DNA of 64,000 nucleotides from Thermodesulfobacteriota bacterium (GTDB lineage Bacteria; Desulfobacterota; Desulfobacteria; Desulfobacterales; Desulfosudaceae): positions 310,001 through 374,000 of the forward strand of contig JBFMDX010000001.1 in the NCBI GenBank assembly GCA_040753795.1, in the 5' to 3' direction. The notes under the pieces are model-generated. The model saw only the letters and a list, made by a program, of their open reading frames with translations. It did no database searches and was not told the origin of the DNA. The position numbers were made by a program, and so were the translations under genes. Position 1 is the stretch's first letter, and each line of letters opens with the position of its first letter. Shown here piece by piece: positions 50,297 through 60,043 of this stretch.

Positions 50297-51762
50297 ACGG
50301 AACCCCGATCATTGAAAAAGCCGCGGCGGCATTAAAAGCCGGAGCGGTGATGACGGACCCGGCCGGCCTGGCCGTGCTGAGGCCGGACAACCCCCTGATC
50401 GACGGATGTGTTCCCCCGGTCGGGGTCGTTCGCCCGGAAAATGCCGGTGAACTGGGAAAGCTGCTGGCCTGCGCCAATGAAAACGCCATGAATCTGTGTG
50501 TGGTTTCGTCGGCCGGTTCCCATTATCACGGCACCTTCGCGTCCGACCGGGAGCACCTGCTGGTGGATCTGTCATCGTGGCAGGGCATCCCCTGGATCAA
50601 CCGGAGAAACCGGGTATGTCTGATCGAGCCTGGTGTGACCTACGGGCAGTTGCTGGCGGCCCTGGATCCGGAAGGACTGACCGTTTCCATGCCCCTGGCT
50701 CCGCCGGCCGGCAAAAGCGTGCTGGCCGCCTGCCTGGACCGGGAGCCATCCACCTGGCCCAACAAACAGTGGGATATCGGCGACCCCGTGGCCAGTACGG
50801 AATTTTATTTCGGCGGCGGCCAACGGTTCCGCACCGGCGCGGCCGGCGGACCGGGCTCACTGGAAGCCCAGCGGGCCGCGGGCGGGGCACAGAAATGCCC
50901 CACCGGCCCTTCCCAGACCGATTTTCACCGGGTGATTCAGGGCGCCCAGGGAACCATGGGGATTGTCACCTGGATGACCATACGCGCGGAAATAAAGCCG
51001 ACTATCCAGAAGCCGTTTCTGCTGGTCGATGACAATCCGGGCCGGCTGGTCTCTTTTGTCTACGCGGCGCAGCGTCCCGGTCTGGGAGAGCACAGCTTTA
51101 TCGTTAACCGGATCTGCGCCGCCATGTTGATCAATGCCGCCCGGCGGGGGAAAAAGCCCTGTCCGGCCGAATCGCTTCCGGAATATATCTGCCTGCAGAA
51201 TATTGCCGGGTTTGAAGTGCTGCCGAAGGAAAGAGTGGCGTATCAGGTGGAGGACATCCGGGAAAAATCCCGGCAGGCCGGTCTGAAAATGAAGCGGTCC
51301 CTGCGGCGGATTTCCGCCGACGAATTCCTGGGGATCGCCACCCGTCCCTGCGGCGATTCGGACTGGCGGCGGCAGCCGACGGGGGATTACCTGTCCGTAT
51401 TTTTTCTGACCACCCTGGACCGGACGGAGGAATTGATCGGCGTGTTCGAAAGCATCGCCGGTTCGTGCGGGTTCGGCCGCGATGCCGTCGGCATCTACAT
51501 TCAGCCGGTGACGCAGAATCACGCCTGTCATATGGAGTTCATTGTCCCGTACGACCGGCAGCGCGATATTGACGCCGCCCGGAAACTGGAACAGGAAAGC
51601 ACCGCCGCCCTGATGGAGAACGGCGCTTTTTTCAGCCGGCCTTATTTGTCCGCCGGAAACCGGGTGCTTTGCCGGAATCCGCAAAACCTGACGGTGCTGA
51701 AGAAGATAAAGGATATTTTCGATCCCAACCGGGTATTAAACCGGGGCAAGTGGGGTTTGTAA
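50293..51762 (+). CDS. FAD-binding (PCMH-type) oxidoreductase subunit 1
   Basis: This 489-residue protein has the PCMH-type FAD domain at the N-terminus: VGVVRPENAGELGKLLACAN (residues about 42-61), SSAGSHYHGTFASDREHLLV (about 75), VCLIEPGVTYGQLLAALDPE and AQGTMGIVTWMTIRAEIKP. The C-terminal IFDPNRVLNRGKWGL is the usual end of the GlcD-like branch. It overlaps the Fe-S gene by 4 bp and precedes subunit 2 by 2 nt. The substrate is a 2-hydroxy acid or similar; the exact one is unknown. Confidence 0.87.
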   Translation: MNGTPIIEKAAAALKAGAVMTDPAGLAVLRPDNPLIDGCVPPVGVVRPENAGELGKLLACANENAMNLCVVSSAGSHYHGTFASDREHLLVDLSSWQGIPWINRRNRVCLIEPGVTYGQLLAALDPEGLTVSMPLAPPAGKSVLAACLDREPSTWPNKQWDIGDPVASTEFYFGGGQRFRTGAAGGPGSLEAQRAAGGAQKCPTGPSQTDFHRVIQGAQGTMGIVTWMTIRAEIKPTIQKPFLLVDDNPGRLVSFVYAAQRPGLGEHSFIVNRICAAMLINAARRGKKPCPAESLPEYICLQNIAGFEVLPKERVAYQVEDIREKSRQAGLKMKRSLRRISADEFLGIATRPCGDSDWRRQPTGDYLSVFFLTTLDRTEELIGVFESIAGSCGFGRDAVGIYIQPVTQNHACHMEFIVPYDRQRDIDAARKLEQESTAALMENGAFFSRPYLSAGNRVLCRNPQNLTVLKKIKDIFDPNRVLNRGKWGL

Positions 51763-51764
51763 GA

Positions 51765-53465
51765 ATGCTGACGCAGACCGAAATCAATGAACTGATCAAT
51801 ATCGTCGGCGCCTCCGGGGTGGCCACCGCGCCGTGCATGATGGACACCTACGCTTTTTACATGAACCCGGAGGTGCTGATCAAAGACGGCGGACGCTGGG
51901 CGCCTAGGCCGTCGGCGGTGGTGCTGCCGGCGTCGGCGGAAGAAGTCCGGGCGATCGTTCAATACGCCAATCGTTCCGGCTTAAAGGTCAAACCGCTGTC
52001 CACGGGTTTCGGCACCTGGGCGGCGGCTTCCCGGGACCGGGTGATTATCCTCGACCTGAAGCGGATGAACCGGATCATCGAGATCGACGTCAACAACCGC
52101 ATCGCGGTGATCGAGCCTTATGTCCGGGCCATTGACCTGCAGACCGAGGTGATGAAACACGGTCTGAACGTGCACGTGGTTTCCTGCGGCGGCAACCATT
52201 CGGTGCTGGCTTCCGCCACGGCCGCCTGGGGTTACGGGTTGAGCGGGGCCTCCATGGGGTACAGCGGCCGCAATCTGCTGGGCGTGGAATGGGTGCTGCC
52301 TACCGGGGAGATTTACCATCTCGGCAGCGCCGGCGACTGCGGTCGCTGGTTTTCCGCCGACGGGCCGGGGCCCTCTGTCCGGGGGGTGATGCGCGGTTTC
52401 CAGGGCACCATGGGGGGGCTGGGCGTTTTCACCAAGTGCGCCGTCAAACTGTATAAGTGGGATGGACCGGATCGCTGGGAGGTGACCGGCGCCTGCCCCC
52501 GTTATGTGCTCACGGAGAAGTTTCCCCGCCTGGCCTTTCACGCCCTGTCCTTCCCTTCGGGCCAGGCCATGCGCGAGGCCGGATACCTCATGGGCGAGGC
52601 CGAGCTGGAATATTCACAGTTCCGGACCCCCATGTTTTTCATGGTCCTGGGCCTGACCGACCACAATGAGGAGTTGAAGGCGTTCCTCGACAGCGGCGTC
52701 TTTCAGAAGATGACCCGGCATGTACTCGTCAATGCCGTGGTTGGCCATTCCGAGGGTGAATTCGCCTGGAAGATGAAGGCCCTGAAAAAAATCCTGCGCC
52801 GGACCCGGGGGGTGAGGCTGCCGCTGAACGTCAAGCCCACGGCTGTCCAGTTGCGGTGGATGGGGCGGCTGACGAAATATCTCAAGGACCCCCTGTTTAT
52901 ACTGCGGCGGCTTCCTTTTCTCCAGGACCTGGCCAACGCCCTTCCGCTTGACCGCCGGCAGGACATGGACGCCTACTCCCGGATGTTCTGGCTGCTGATC
53001 CGGCATGCCAACAACACGCAAGGCACCTTCCGGCCGTCCCAGGGCATGTTTACCACCCTGGGCTCCTTTGATACCTGGGATCTGGGCGTGACGCAATCCG
53101 ACTGGATTGCCGAGGCCAAGAAGGAGTATATTAATAAGGAACTGATTCTGGATGATGAGGGCGACCTCGGCTGCGGTGGCCTGTTTGAACACGGACATCT
53201 GGGGTACCTGGAGGGTATCGGGCTGTATGATCCCAAGAATCCGGCCTCGGTCATGGCGGCCGGCGAACTGGTTGAAAAGGGCGTGGCGGCCTCCATCAGC
53301 AACGCCATGGGGGTTCCCATCGCGGCCTTCGGGCACGAGATGAACAAGCGTTTCGGGCCGGAATGCCATCATTATCACCAGTGGCTGGCCAAGATTAAAG
53401 CGGCCCTCGATCCCAATGACGCCTCGGATTCTTTTTTTTATTATCAAACGGATGATAATGAATAA
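51765..53465 (+). CDS. FAD-binding (PCMH-type) oxidoreductase subunit 2
   Basis: From the ATG at 51765, 2 nt after the previous stop, the protein is 566 residues. The FAD domain shows AVVLPASAEEVRAIVQYANR, LSTGFGTWAAASRDRVIILD, VIEPYVRAIDLQTEVMKHGL and SCGGNHSVLASATAAWGYGL. FQGTMGGLGVFTKCAVKLYK is the distal FAD segment. The C-terminus carries a longer insertion than subunit 1. Two different FAD paralogues in one complex is noteworthy: one may be catalytic and one structural, as in GlcD/GlcE. Confidence 0.87.
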   Translation: MLTQTEINELINIVGASGVATAPCMMDTYAFYMNPEVLIKDGGRWAPRPSAVVLPASAEEVRAIVQYANRSGLKVKPLSTGFGTWAAASRDRVIILDLKRMNRIIEIDVNNRIAVIEPYVRAIDLQTEVMKHGLNVHVVSCGGNHSVLASATAAWGYGLSGASMGYSGRNLLGVEWVLPTGEIYHLGSAGDCGRWFSADGPGPSVRGVMRGFQGTMGGLGVFTKCAVKLYKWDGPDRWEVTGACPRYVLTEKFPRLAFHALSFPSGQAMREAGYLMGEAELEYSQFRTPMFFMVLGLTDHNEELKAFLDSGVFQKMTRHVLVNAVVGHSEGEFAWKMKALKKILRRTRGVRLPLNVKPTAVQLRWMGRLTKYLKDPLFILRRLPFLQDLANALPLDRRQDMDAYSRMFWLLIRHANNTQGTFRPSQGMFTTLGSFDTWDLGVTQSDWIAEAKKEYINKELILDDEGDLGCGGLFEHGHLGYLEGIGLYDPKNPASVMAAGELVEKGVAASISNAMGVPIAAFGHEMNKRFGPECHHYHQWLAKIKAALDPNDASDSFFYYQTDDNE

Positions 53466-53495
53466 ACCCACATCTTTTCTCCGGAGGAAAGACCA

Positions 53496-54341
53496 ATGAA
53501 GAAAAAAATTCTCATTGCCGCCGGTGTGCTGATCGGTGCTTTACTGGTGATGATGGCCGCGTCGGCCGTGGTAGTCGGACCGATGGTCCGTTCGGCGGTC
53601 AACACGCAGGGCCCCAAAATGATGGGAACCGCCGTCAAGGCCGAAGACGTGGACGCCGCGCTTTTTTCCGACGGGGCCACGCTGACGGGCTTTGTGCTGG
53701 GGAACCCGCCGGGTTTTGAAACACCCCAGGCCGCGACGGTAAAAGAAATCCGAATCCGCCTCGATAAAAAATCGCTGCTCACGAACCGGACCGTCATTGA
53801 GTCGGTTGAGGTGATATCGCCTCACCTCAATTTTGAGATTCAGGAGAAAACCGATAATTTCAGGGCCCTGTTGAGCAGCATGAGAAAAGCGGCCAGAGCC
53901 GGGCAGCCCGCTCCAGGGCAGAAGCCATCCAGGCGGAAAAAGACCGAGAAGCAGATGCTGATCCGGGAAGTGATCATCCGGGAGGGCCTGGTCGACCTGG
54001 CCGCGGCTCAGATCAAGGAAACACCGGTCACGGTACCGCTGCCGGAACTGCGGCTGACCAATGTCGGCGCGCAGGAAGGCGGCCTGACCCCGGACAAGGT
54101 TTTTAAAATGGTTCTTTACAGATTATACAATGAACTTCATTCGCCGCCGCTCCGGGATGCATTTAATGATCAGTTGAAGATATTTGAGACAAGTGTTGAT
54201 CAATTAAGGGGCGTTGTCCCCATGCCGGACAAAGACTCTATCCGAAAAAGGAAAAATCGTTCCAGGGTTTACTCCGGGCCGGTCGTCAGCCCGGAAGACA
54301 GCGGCGGCGCCCCCGCGTCAGCAGGCGCTTTCGAGGAGTAA
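53496..54341 (+). CDS. AsmA/DUF748-like membrane-anchored protein
   Basis: This 281-residue protein has an N-terminal membrane anchor (KKKILIAAGVLIGALLVMMA, residues 2-21) and a periplasmic domain. The domain shows AsmA-like beta patterns, VKAEDVDAALFSDGATLTGF, LGNPPGFETPQAATVKEIRI and VIESVEVISPHLNFEIQEKT. The middle is Lys/Arg-rich (GQKPSRRKKTEKQM). AGGAGGAAAG precedes the start. It follows the FAD operon by 30 nt and may be co-transcribed. A role in envelope assembly or lipid transport is inferred from the family. Confidence 0.75.
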   Translation: MKKKILIAAGVLIGALLVMMAASAVVVGPMVRSAVNTQGPKMMGTAVKAEDVDAALFSDGATLTGFVLGNPPGFETPQAATVKEIRIRLDKKSLLTNRTVIESVEVISPHLNFEIQEKTDNFRALLSSMRKAARAGQPAPGQKPSRRKKTEKQMLIREVIIREGLVDLAAAQIKETPVTVPLPELRLTNVGAQEGGLTPDKVFKMVLYRLYNELHSPPLRDAFNDQLKIFETSVDQLRGVVPMPDKDSIRKRKNRSRVYSGPVVSPEDSGGAPASAGAFEE

Positions 54342-54362
54342 CGGTCTTTTAAAGAGGGTGCC

Positions 54363-55451
54363 ATGACGGAAGATATTTACCTGAAACTGGGCGAGCGGTT
54401 GAATAAAAATTTCATGAGACTGCCCCTGGGCGAACCGGTTCTAAACTTTCTGAAAAAGGCCTTTTCGCCGGAGCAGGCGGAAATCGCCGCCGGCCTGCCC
54501 ATGGGCGCCCATCCCCTGGAGCATCTGGCCGGCGTGCTGAACCGCGATCCGGACGAACTGTATGCGATTTTCGACCGGATGGCGGACCGGGGTCTCATCT
54601 TCATTCACCGGGATGAGGCCGGTGTCAACCATTATTCCCTGCCGCCGTTTTTCCCCGGGATCGTTGAGTTCCAGACCATGCGCGGCACGGAGAATCCGGA
54701 AGACGTGGAAATGGCCCGGACCGTCAAGGCCATGATGGACTACCTGGACGAGGTGGGCAGGGAACTGTTTAAAAATCCGGAGGTGGCCAACCGGGTGCTT
54801 CCGGCCGGCTTGCGAACCCTGACCGTGGAACAGGAAATTCCTGCCGACGCCACGGTCATGCCGTTTGAACAGGTCAGCGCCATTATCAGTCAGGAAAGCT
54901 CCTTCGGGGTTGTGTGCTGCCACTGCCGGCATCAGGCCAAGCTGACCGGTCATCCCTGCCGGGTTGAAAATGTTCCGGAACGGACCTGTTTTTATTTCGG
55001 CCGGGTCGCGGACTTCATGATTGAGCGGGGGTTTGCCCGGCGGGTGACGAAAGAAGAGTGCCTGGATATCCTCAAGCGGTGTGAGGCGGCCGGGCTGGTT
55101 CATAACATCAACAACTATCTGGGCCGGTCCCTGGTGCTGTGCAACTGCTGCAGCTGCTGCTGCGATTTCCTGGTACGCATGAAAAAGTACCGGGGACTCC
55201 AGAGCGTGGCCCGTTCCAATTTCATGGCCAGCGTGGACCCCGAGACCTGTACCGGTTGCGGCGCCTGCGTTTCGCGCTGCCAGATGGAAGCCCTGACACT
55301 GGTCGATGATGTCGTGTCCCTGACGGAGATTTACTGCATCGGGTGCGGCAACTGCGCCTCCGTCTGCCCGTCCGGCGCGCTGAAAATGGTCCGGCACGCG
55401 GACGTCAAACCGGTCGAACTAACCTTTGAGTTCCCCGGCCTGGGGTTATAG
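54363..55451 (+). CDS. Multi-cluster ferredoxin-type protein with N-terminal winged-helix-like domain
   Basis: This 362-residue protein has an N-terminal helical region (FLKKAFSPEQAEIAAGLPMG, then HLAGVLNRDPDELYAIFDRM) that looks like a winged helix. Cys-rich stretches follow: GVVCCHCRHQAKLTGHPC and LVLCNCCSCCCDFLVRM. Two classical 4Fe-4S motifs close it, CTGCGACVSRCQMEAL (about 296) and CIGCGNCASVCPSGAL (about 325). The combination is found in anaerobes and is thought to mediate electron transfer to an unidentified partner. It ends only 4 nt before the convergent lpxK stop. Confidence 0.85.
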   Translation: MTEDIYLKLGERLNKNFMRLPLGEPVLNFLKKAFSPEQAEIAAGLPMGAHPLEHLAGVLNRDPDELYAIFDRMADRGLIFIHRDEAGVNHYSLPPFFPGIVEFQTMRGTENPEDVEMARTVKAMMDYLDEVGRELFKNPEVANRVLPAGLRTLTVEQEIPADATVMPFEQVSAIISQESSFGVVCCHCRHQAKLTGHPCRVENVPERTCFYFGRVADFMIERGFARRVTKEECLDILKRCEAAGLVHNINNYLGRSLVLCNCCSCCCDFLVRMKKYRGLQSVARSNFMASVDPETCTGCGACVSRCQMEALTLVDDVVSLTEIYCIGCGNCASVCPSGALKMVRHADVKPVELTFEFPGLGL

Positions 55452-55455
55452 GGGT

Positions 55456-56577
55456 TTAAGGTTCAAGGGGGTTGAGGGGTTCACGGGAGCGCTCGATTTT
55501 TTCCAGGAGTAAATTTTTAAATTGTTCGGACTGCTCCCGGAATGAGATGGCCGCGTCCAGCACAACCAGATCGCCGGGGAGCGTCGGCGTCGGGCGGTCG
55601 CGGAATTTCACGTGGTCCTTGGCGCTGGTGATGATGATGTCGGTGTTGTTCCGTTTCGCTTCCCGGGAGACGGCGTTCAGTTCGGCGTCCGTGCAGGCAT
55701 GATGATCCCGGAAAAAACGGTGACCGGTGATCTTAACGCCCAGTCGGCCGACGCTTTCGATGAAGGCCGGGTTGTCGGCCAGACCGCAGAAGACAAAGGC
55801 CCGGCGGCGGGCCAGGGCGTTCGTCTCCGGCAGGGGCCGGTCGTCTCCGGCAATGGACCTTCCGCCGGTAATCCACGCGGTGACCACCGGAACGTGAAAA
55901 GCCGCGAAACAGGGCTTGCCGCTGATCAGGCGTTCCAGGCCGCCGGGCCGGAAGCCGGCCGTCTGATCAGCGCGGGTAAAAACAATAATGTCCGCTTTTC
56001 TGATGGCGGAGGGGGGCTCCCGCAGGGGACCGGCCGGAAGGAGACGGCCGTTGCCCAGGGGACGGGCGTGGTCCAGCAGGACGATATCGATGTCCCGGGC
56101 CAGTTGAAAATGCTGAAAGCCGTCATCCAGGAGAACCACATCCGGAGCAAACCGCCCGATCGCTTCGGTCGCGATCCGGTAACGGTCCCGTCCCACGGCC
56201 ACCGGCACACCGGGCAGCCGTTCGGCCATCAATAACGGTTCGTCTCCGGAACAGCCCGCATCCATCAGAAGATGTTTCCCGTCACTGACGATACCGCCCC
56301 GCTTCGAAGCGCTTCCCTTGTAACCCCGGCTGACGATCAGGGGGGAAAGACCGGCCGCCTTCAACAGCGTCGCGATGTGGATCGTCATGGGGGTCTTGCC
56401 GGTGCCGCCGGTGGTGATATTGCCGATGGAGACGGTCGGGCAGGGCAGGCGCTTTACCCTCATCAGTCCGTTGTCATGACGGGCCCTCCGCAGGAATGCC
56501 GCGCCGCCGTAAAGCCGGGAGAGCGGGGTCAGGGCCGAAGAGACGGCCCCGGTTGACAGCTTATCCCTGACGGTCAT
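55456..56577 (-). CDS. lpxK: Tetraacyldisaccharide 4'-kinase LpxK
   Basis: This 373-residue protein opens with a membrane-associated start (SRLYGGAAFLRRARHD). The Walker A region is VSIGNITTGGTGKTPM (about residues 49-63), LIVSRGYKGS follows, and DVVLLDDGFQHFQLARDIDI is the family signature. ITSAKDHVKF lies near the C-terminus. It phosphorylates the lipid A precursor at 4', so the organism makes LPS. It is the last gene of a minus-strand operon with LptG and LptF. Confidence 0.95.
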   Translation of the reverse strand: MTVRDKLSTGAVSSALTPLSRLYGGAAFLRRARHDNGLMRVKRLPCPTVSIGNITTGGTGKTPMTIHIATLLKAAGLSPLIVSRGYKGSASKRGGIVSDGKHLLMDAGCSGDEPLLMAERLPGVPVAVGRDRYRIATEAIGRFAPDVVLLDDGFQHFQLARDIDIVLLDHARPLGNGRLLPAGPLREPPSAIRKADIIVFTRADQTAGFRPGGLERLISGKPCFAAFHVPVVTAWITGGRSIAGDDRPLPETNALARRRAFVFCGLADNPAFIESVGRLGVKITGHRFFRDHHACTDAELNAVSREAKRNNTDIIITSAKDHVKFRDRPTPTLPGDLVVLDAAISFREQSEQFKNLLLEKIERSREPLNPLEP

Positions 56578-56589
56578 GGGTCACCCCGG

Positions 56590-57666
56590 TTAAGTTGATT
56601 TTTTCAGTACCGCCCAGGTCAGGAAAAGGAAAACAATGTTGGCCGACCATGCGGCCACCAGGGGCGGCAGCACGCCGCCGTATCCCAGAGACAGGGCAAA
56701 ACCGTACAGCATCCAGTAGGCAAAAGCGATCCCGATGCCGTAGGCAATGGTGGCGGCGATTCCGCCCAGGGATCTGCCCGAGGCGCCCAGTCCGGTTCCC
56801 AGCAGGCTCATCAGCAGACAGACAAAGGGGAAGGCGATTTTGGCGTGCAGGTCAACCCGGTACAGGGCCGTGCTGTATCCTTCATCGGCGATCTTCCGGA
56901 TGTGCCGCAGCAGCTCCAGGAAGCCCATCTCATCGGAACTCTTGGCGGCCCGGCCCACGTCTTCCGGCACAATATCCAGCGCCACCGTCAGCTGTTGTGT
57001 CACGGATGCCTGCGCCAGTTCGCCGTTTTCATCAAAGTGGTGATCCAGGGCGTTGATGAAGATCCATCCGGACGAGGAAAAGGCCCCCCGGTCGGCGTCA
57101 ATCCGTCGCGTCAACCTGAAATCCTTGTCAAAAAAATTAAGGGTGACGCCGAAGGCGGCTTTCTCGGCCGGGTTGTAATAGTGGATATGCATGATGACCC
57201 GGCTGTCCTTGATCCATATGTCGTTCTGTTTGGCCGTAGCGGAGGCCTTGTGGCGGACCTTGTTCAGCCAGATGTCGTTGGCCTGGCTGATGGTCGCCGG
57301 AACCACAAATTCGGACAGCAGAAACAGGAACAGACAGAAACCGGCGCCGATGATCACGGTCGGCTTCAGCAGGAAACTGATTCCCAGGCCGCAGCTTTTC
57401 AGGGCGGTGGTTTCATTGTTCCGTTTCATCAGCCCGAAGACGATCAGGGTGGCGACCAGGGACGCAACCGGCGTGATTTGAACCAGCACCAGCGGTATTT
57501 TCAGCAGGAAGAAGAAGACGAATTTTGATAAAGGCAGGCCGGATTTGAGGACCTCTTCGATCTTTTCGAAGAAATCGATGGCGATATAGACGACCACGAC
57601 CACCGTCGCGATCACGGCGAACTGCTTGAGAATTTCTCTGGAAATGTATCGGAAGAGTATCGACAT
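56590..57666 (-). CDS. lptG: LPS export ABC transporter permease LptG
   Basis: This 358-residue protein has six membrane segments, three before and three after a large periplasmic beta-jellyroll region (about residues 110-260). The N-terminal MSILFRYISREILKQFAVIA and the MKRNNETTALKSCGLGISFL coupling region are typical of the YjgP/YjgQ family. It lies second to LptF, which starts upstream, so the two permeases of LPS export are adjacent. LptB, LptA and LptC are not in this window. Confidence 0.92.
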   Translation of the reverse strand: MSILFRYISREILKQFAVIATVVVVVYIAIDFFEKIEEVLKSGLPLSKFVFFFLLKIPLVLVQITPVASLVATLIVFGLMKRNNETTALKSCGLGISFLLKPTVIIGAGFCLFLFLLSEFVVPATISQANDIWLNKVRHKASATAKQNDIWIKDSRVIMHIHYYNPAEKAAFGVTLNFFDKDFRLTRRIDADRGAFSSSGWIFINALDHHFDENGELAQASVTQQLTVALDIVPEDVGRAAKSSDEMGFLELLRHIRKIADEGYSTALYRVDLHAKIAFPFVCLLMSLLGTGLGASGRSLGGIAATIAYGIGIAFAYWMLYGFALSLGYGGVLPPLVAAWSANIVFLFLTWAVLKKST

Positions 57667-57679
57667 GAATTGAATCCGG

Positions 57680-58837
57680 TCAGCCCCTCGAGAAAAAGTA
57701 TCGGTAAATCCGGTTTATTTCATCCCGGATGCCGCGGTCATTGGCGGTAATCACGATCAGGTAGACGGCCAGAGCGGACATGACCGTGTTCGGCATCCAC
57801 ATCCCCATGGCGGGCGTCAGCGTTCCCTTTTCGCTGAAAATTTCTCCCGCGGACAGAAGGAGATAATAAACCAGAAAACAGACCAGGGCCAGTCCGATGC
57901 CCGATGACTTTCTGGCGCTGTGCGTCTGGATCCCCAGGGACACGGCCAGTATGCCCAGGGCGAGGCAGGCGAAGGGGATGGAGAATTTTTTGTGATATTC
58001 CAGTTGCGCCTGAAAATAGTCCTTGGTGTTCCGGTCGCCGGTTTTGAGATACTCCCGCAACTCGGTAAAGGTCATCTCCCGCTCGTCCTTGTGCCGGTAT
58101 TTTTTCGGAATAGGTTTCTGGAGGTCGAGATTGACGGCGTAACGTTTAAAGCAGATGGACTGAAACGTTTTCTTGTCCGGCCGGGCCTGGTTGATCAGGC
58201 CGTCTAAGAGATTCAACCGGAAAATGCCGGTCTCCGGGTCAACGGTAAAATAGCCGGAAGGGGCGCAGACCGTCACGGCCTGGTCAGTGGTCTGGCGGTC
58301 TTCGATAAAAATCCCGGCAAGGGCGTTGGTCTTTTTATCCAGTCCGCTGATGTAGATGGTGAGATTGCTGAAATTGCTAATAAACTCCTGCTCCTTCAGC
58401 CCCATGGCGGGACTGGAGGTAATCGTTTTGTAGGTCAGGGCCTTCAGCGCGGTTTTGCCCCGCGGCAGCATCCATACGGACACCAGGGCGGTCAGCAGGG
58501 CGGCGCCCAGGGAGAAGACGGCGACCGGGTAGAGCAGCCGATAGACGCTGATGCCGCTGGACCGGATGGCGGTCACTTCGTTGTCGCCGGAAATCCGCAG
58601 GAAGGCCAGAAGAACCGCGATCATGGTGGAAATGGGAATGACGTATCCCAGAAAATAGGGCATGGAATAGAGCATGATCAGCAGGACCGCAACGACGGCG
58701 ACATTGTAGTTGACGACAAAATCGATGATATCCAGGAGTTCGTGGGTCAGGAAAACGGAGGTGAAGAAGATGATGCTGACCGCAAAATAAGGAAGGAATT
58801 GCGTAAACACATATCTGTCCAGAGCGGTCGGTTTCAT
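57680..58837 (-). CDS. lptF: LPS export ABC transporter permease LptF
   Basis: This 385-residue protein starts MKPTALDRYVFTQFLPYFAV. It has the same six-helix layout as LptG, with the coupling segment FLRISGDNEVTAIRSSGISV at about residues 75-95 and a periplasmic domain of about 130 residues. It is 13 nt from LptG and overlaps the MFS gene by 4 bp (ATGA). The pair would form the inner-membrane part of the LptB2FG complex. Confidence 0.92.
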   Translation of the reverse strand: MKPTALDRYVFTQFLPYFAVSIIFFTSVFLTHELLDIIDFVVNYNVAVVAVLLIMLYSMPYFLGYVIPISTMIAVLLAFLRISGDNEVTAIRSSGISVYRLLYPVAVFSLGAALLTALVSVWMLPRGKTALKALTYKTITSSPAMGLKEQEFISNFSNLTIYISGLDKKTNALAGIFIEDRQTTDQAVTVCAPSGYFTVDPETGIFRLNLLDGLINQARPDKKTFQSICFKRYAVNLDLQKPIPKKYRHKDEREMTFTELREYLKTGDRNTKDYFQAQLEYHKKFSIPFACLALGILAVSLGIQTHSARKSSGIGLALVCFLVYYLLLSAGEIFSEKGTLTPAMGMWMPNTVMSALAVYLIVITANDRGIRDEINRIYRYFFSRG

Positions 58838-60024
58838 GGTTTGTCCGGGTTAATCGTTTTATCCGCCATTCTCCTGGTAAAAATAGCAAAAAGCGCCGTG
58901 CCGGACAACATGATTATCCCGGCCAGGGGAAAGGAGTGGCGGAGAGAGAAAAAGTCCATGGCCAGGCCGGCCAGCAGGGCGCCGAAAAACATGCCCATGC
59001 TGTGCGCCATGGTCATCAGGGACATGGTCGCGCCCATGGCGCCGGCGCTGTCCCCCTTGACGACGGCCATGGCCATCACCGGCGGCATGGCAATGCCGCC
59101 GCCGATCCCGAAAACGATGCTGGCGGTAAACAGTTCCCAGAAACCGGCGGCCCACTCAAAAGAGAATATCGCTCCGGCGACAATCAGCCCGCCGGTCACG
59201 GCCATTCTCCGTTTGTTGGTGTTGTCGGCCAGCATCCCCATGGGTACCTGCAGGAGACCGCTGACCAGAACGCCCAGCATCACCAGGACCCCTGTCCGGG
59301 TGCCGGATAATCCGAGGCCTCCGGCCAGGATGGGCAGAAAGCACCACAGGGTTCCGATGCAGAACACGTAAACAAAGCGGAACAGAAAAAGACCGTGCAG
59401 GGACTTGTCCCGCAGCAGCGCCGGCCAGGAAGCCGGGCGGGAACCCCGCAGCACGGCGTATTCCTCCTTCCGGGGCGGCAGGAAGAAAAGGCTCAGCAGG
59501 CAACCGGCCAGGGAAAGGACGCCCATGCCGATAAACGCCGCGTCGATGCCCCATGAGTCTTTGAGAAGACCGCCGAAGATGGGGCCGAGGCTGAGACTGC
59601 CGAATACCGACAGGTTGAACAGCCCCATGGTAAAGCCCTCTTTGTCTTTGGGCGTTATGTCGCCGATATAGGCCTGAGCGACCGGCATGATCATGGCCGA
59701 GGCGATGCCTTGGAAAAACCGGACGATGATCAGCCCGGTGATCGTGTCGGTACGCATGAAGGCCAGGGAAACGAGGGCGTATCCCATAAGCCCGATGGTA
59801 ATGTAAGGCTTCCGTCCGCTCTTGTCGGAAAGATGCCCGAAGACGGGCAGGAGAATCGTCCGCGACAGAGAGAACACGGAAAAGATAAAGCCGATGTAAA
59901 ACCCGCTGGCGCCGAGAGTTTCGGCGTAGACCGGCAGCAGGGGAACAACGATGCCCACTCCCATGACAGCGCTGAAAATGGAAAAAAAGAGGGCGGAAAA
60001 TATTCTCTTGTCCAGTTGTTTCAT
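58834..60024 (-). CDS. Major facilitator superfamily transporter
   Basis: This 396-residue protein has 12 predicted membrane segments. The loop 2-3 signature GHLSDKSGRKPYITIGLMGY matches the MFS GxLaDrxGrkxxl motif (residues about 61-80). LLPVYAETLGASGFYIGFIF and IVRFFQGIASAMIMPVAQAY also fit drug/sugar-type exporters. Its stop overlaps the LptF start. The substrate is unknown. Confidence 0.9.
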   Translation of the reverse strand: MKQLDKRIFSALFFSIFSAVMGVGIVVPLLPVYAETLGASGFYIGFIFSVFSLSRTILLPVFGHLSDKSGRKPYITIGLMGYALVSLAFMRTDTITGLIIVRFFQGIASAMIMPVAQAYIGDITPKDKEGFTMGLFNLSVFGSLSLGPIFGGLLKDSWGIDAAFIGMGVLSLAGCLLSLFFLPPRKEEYAVLRGSRPASWPALLRDKSLHGLFLFRFVYVFCIGTLWCFLPILAGGLGLSGTRTGVLVMLGVLVSGLLQVPMGMLADNTNKRRMAVTGGLIVAGAIFSFEWAAGFWELFTASIVFGIGGGIAMPPVMAMAVVKGDSAGAMGATMSLMTMAHSMGMFFGALLAGLAMDFFSLRHSFPLAGIIMLSGTALFAIFTRRMADKTINPDKP

Positions 60025-60043
60025 GCCATTCGGGATGAGCGGT

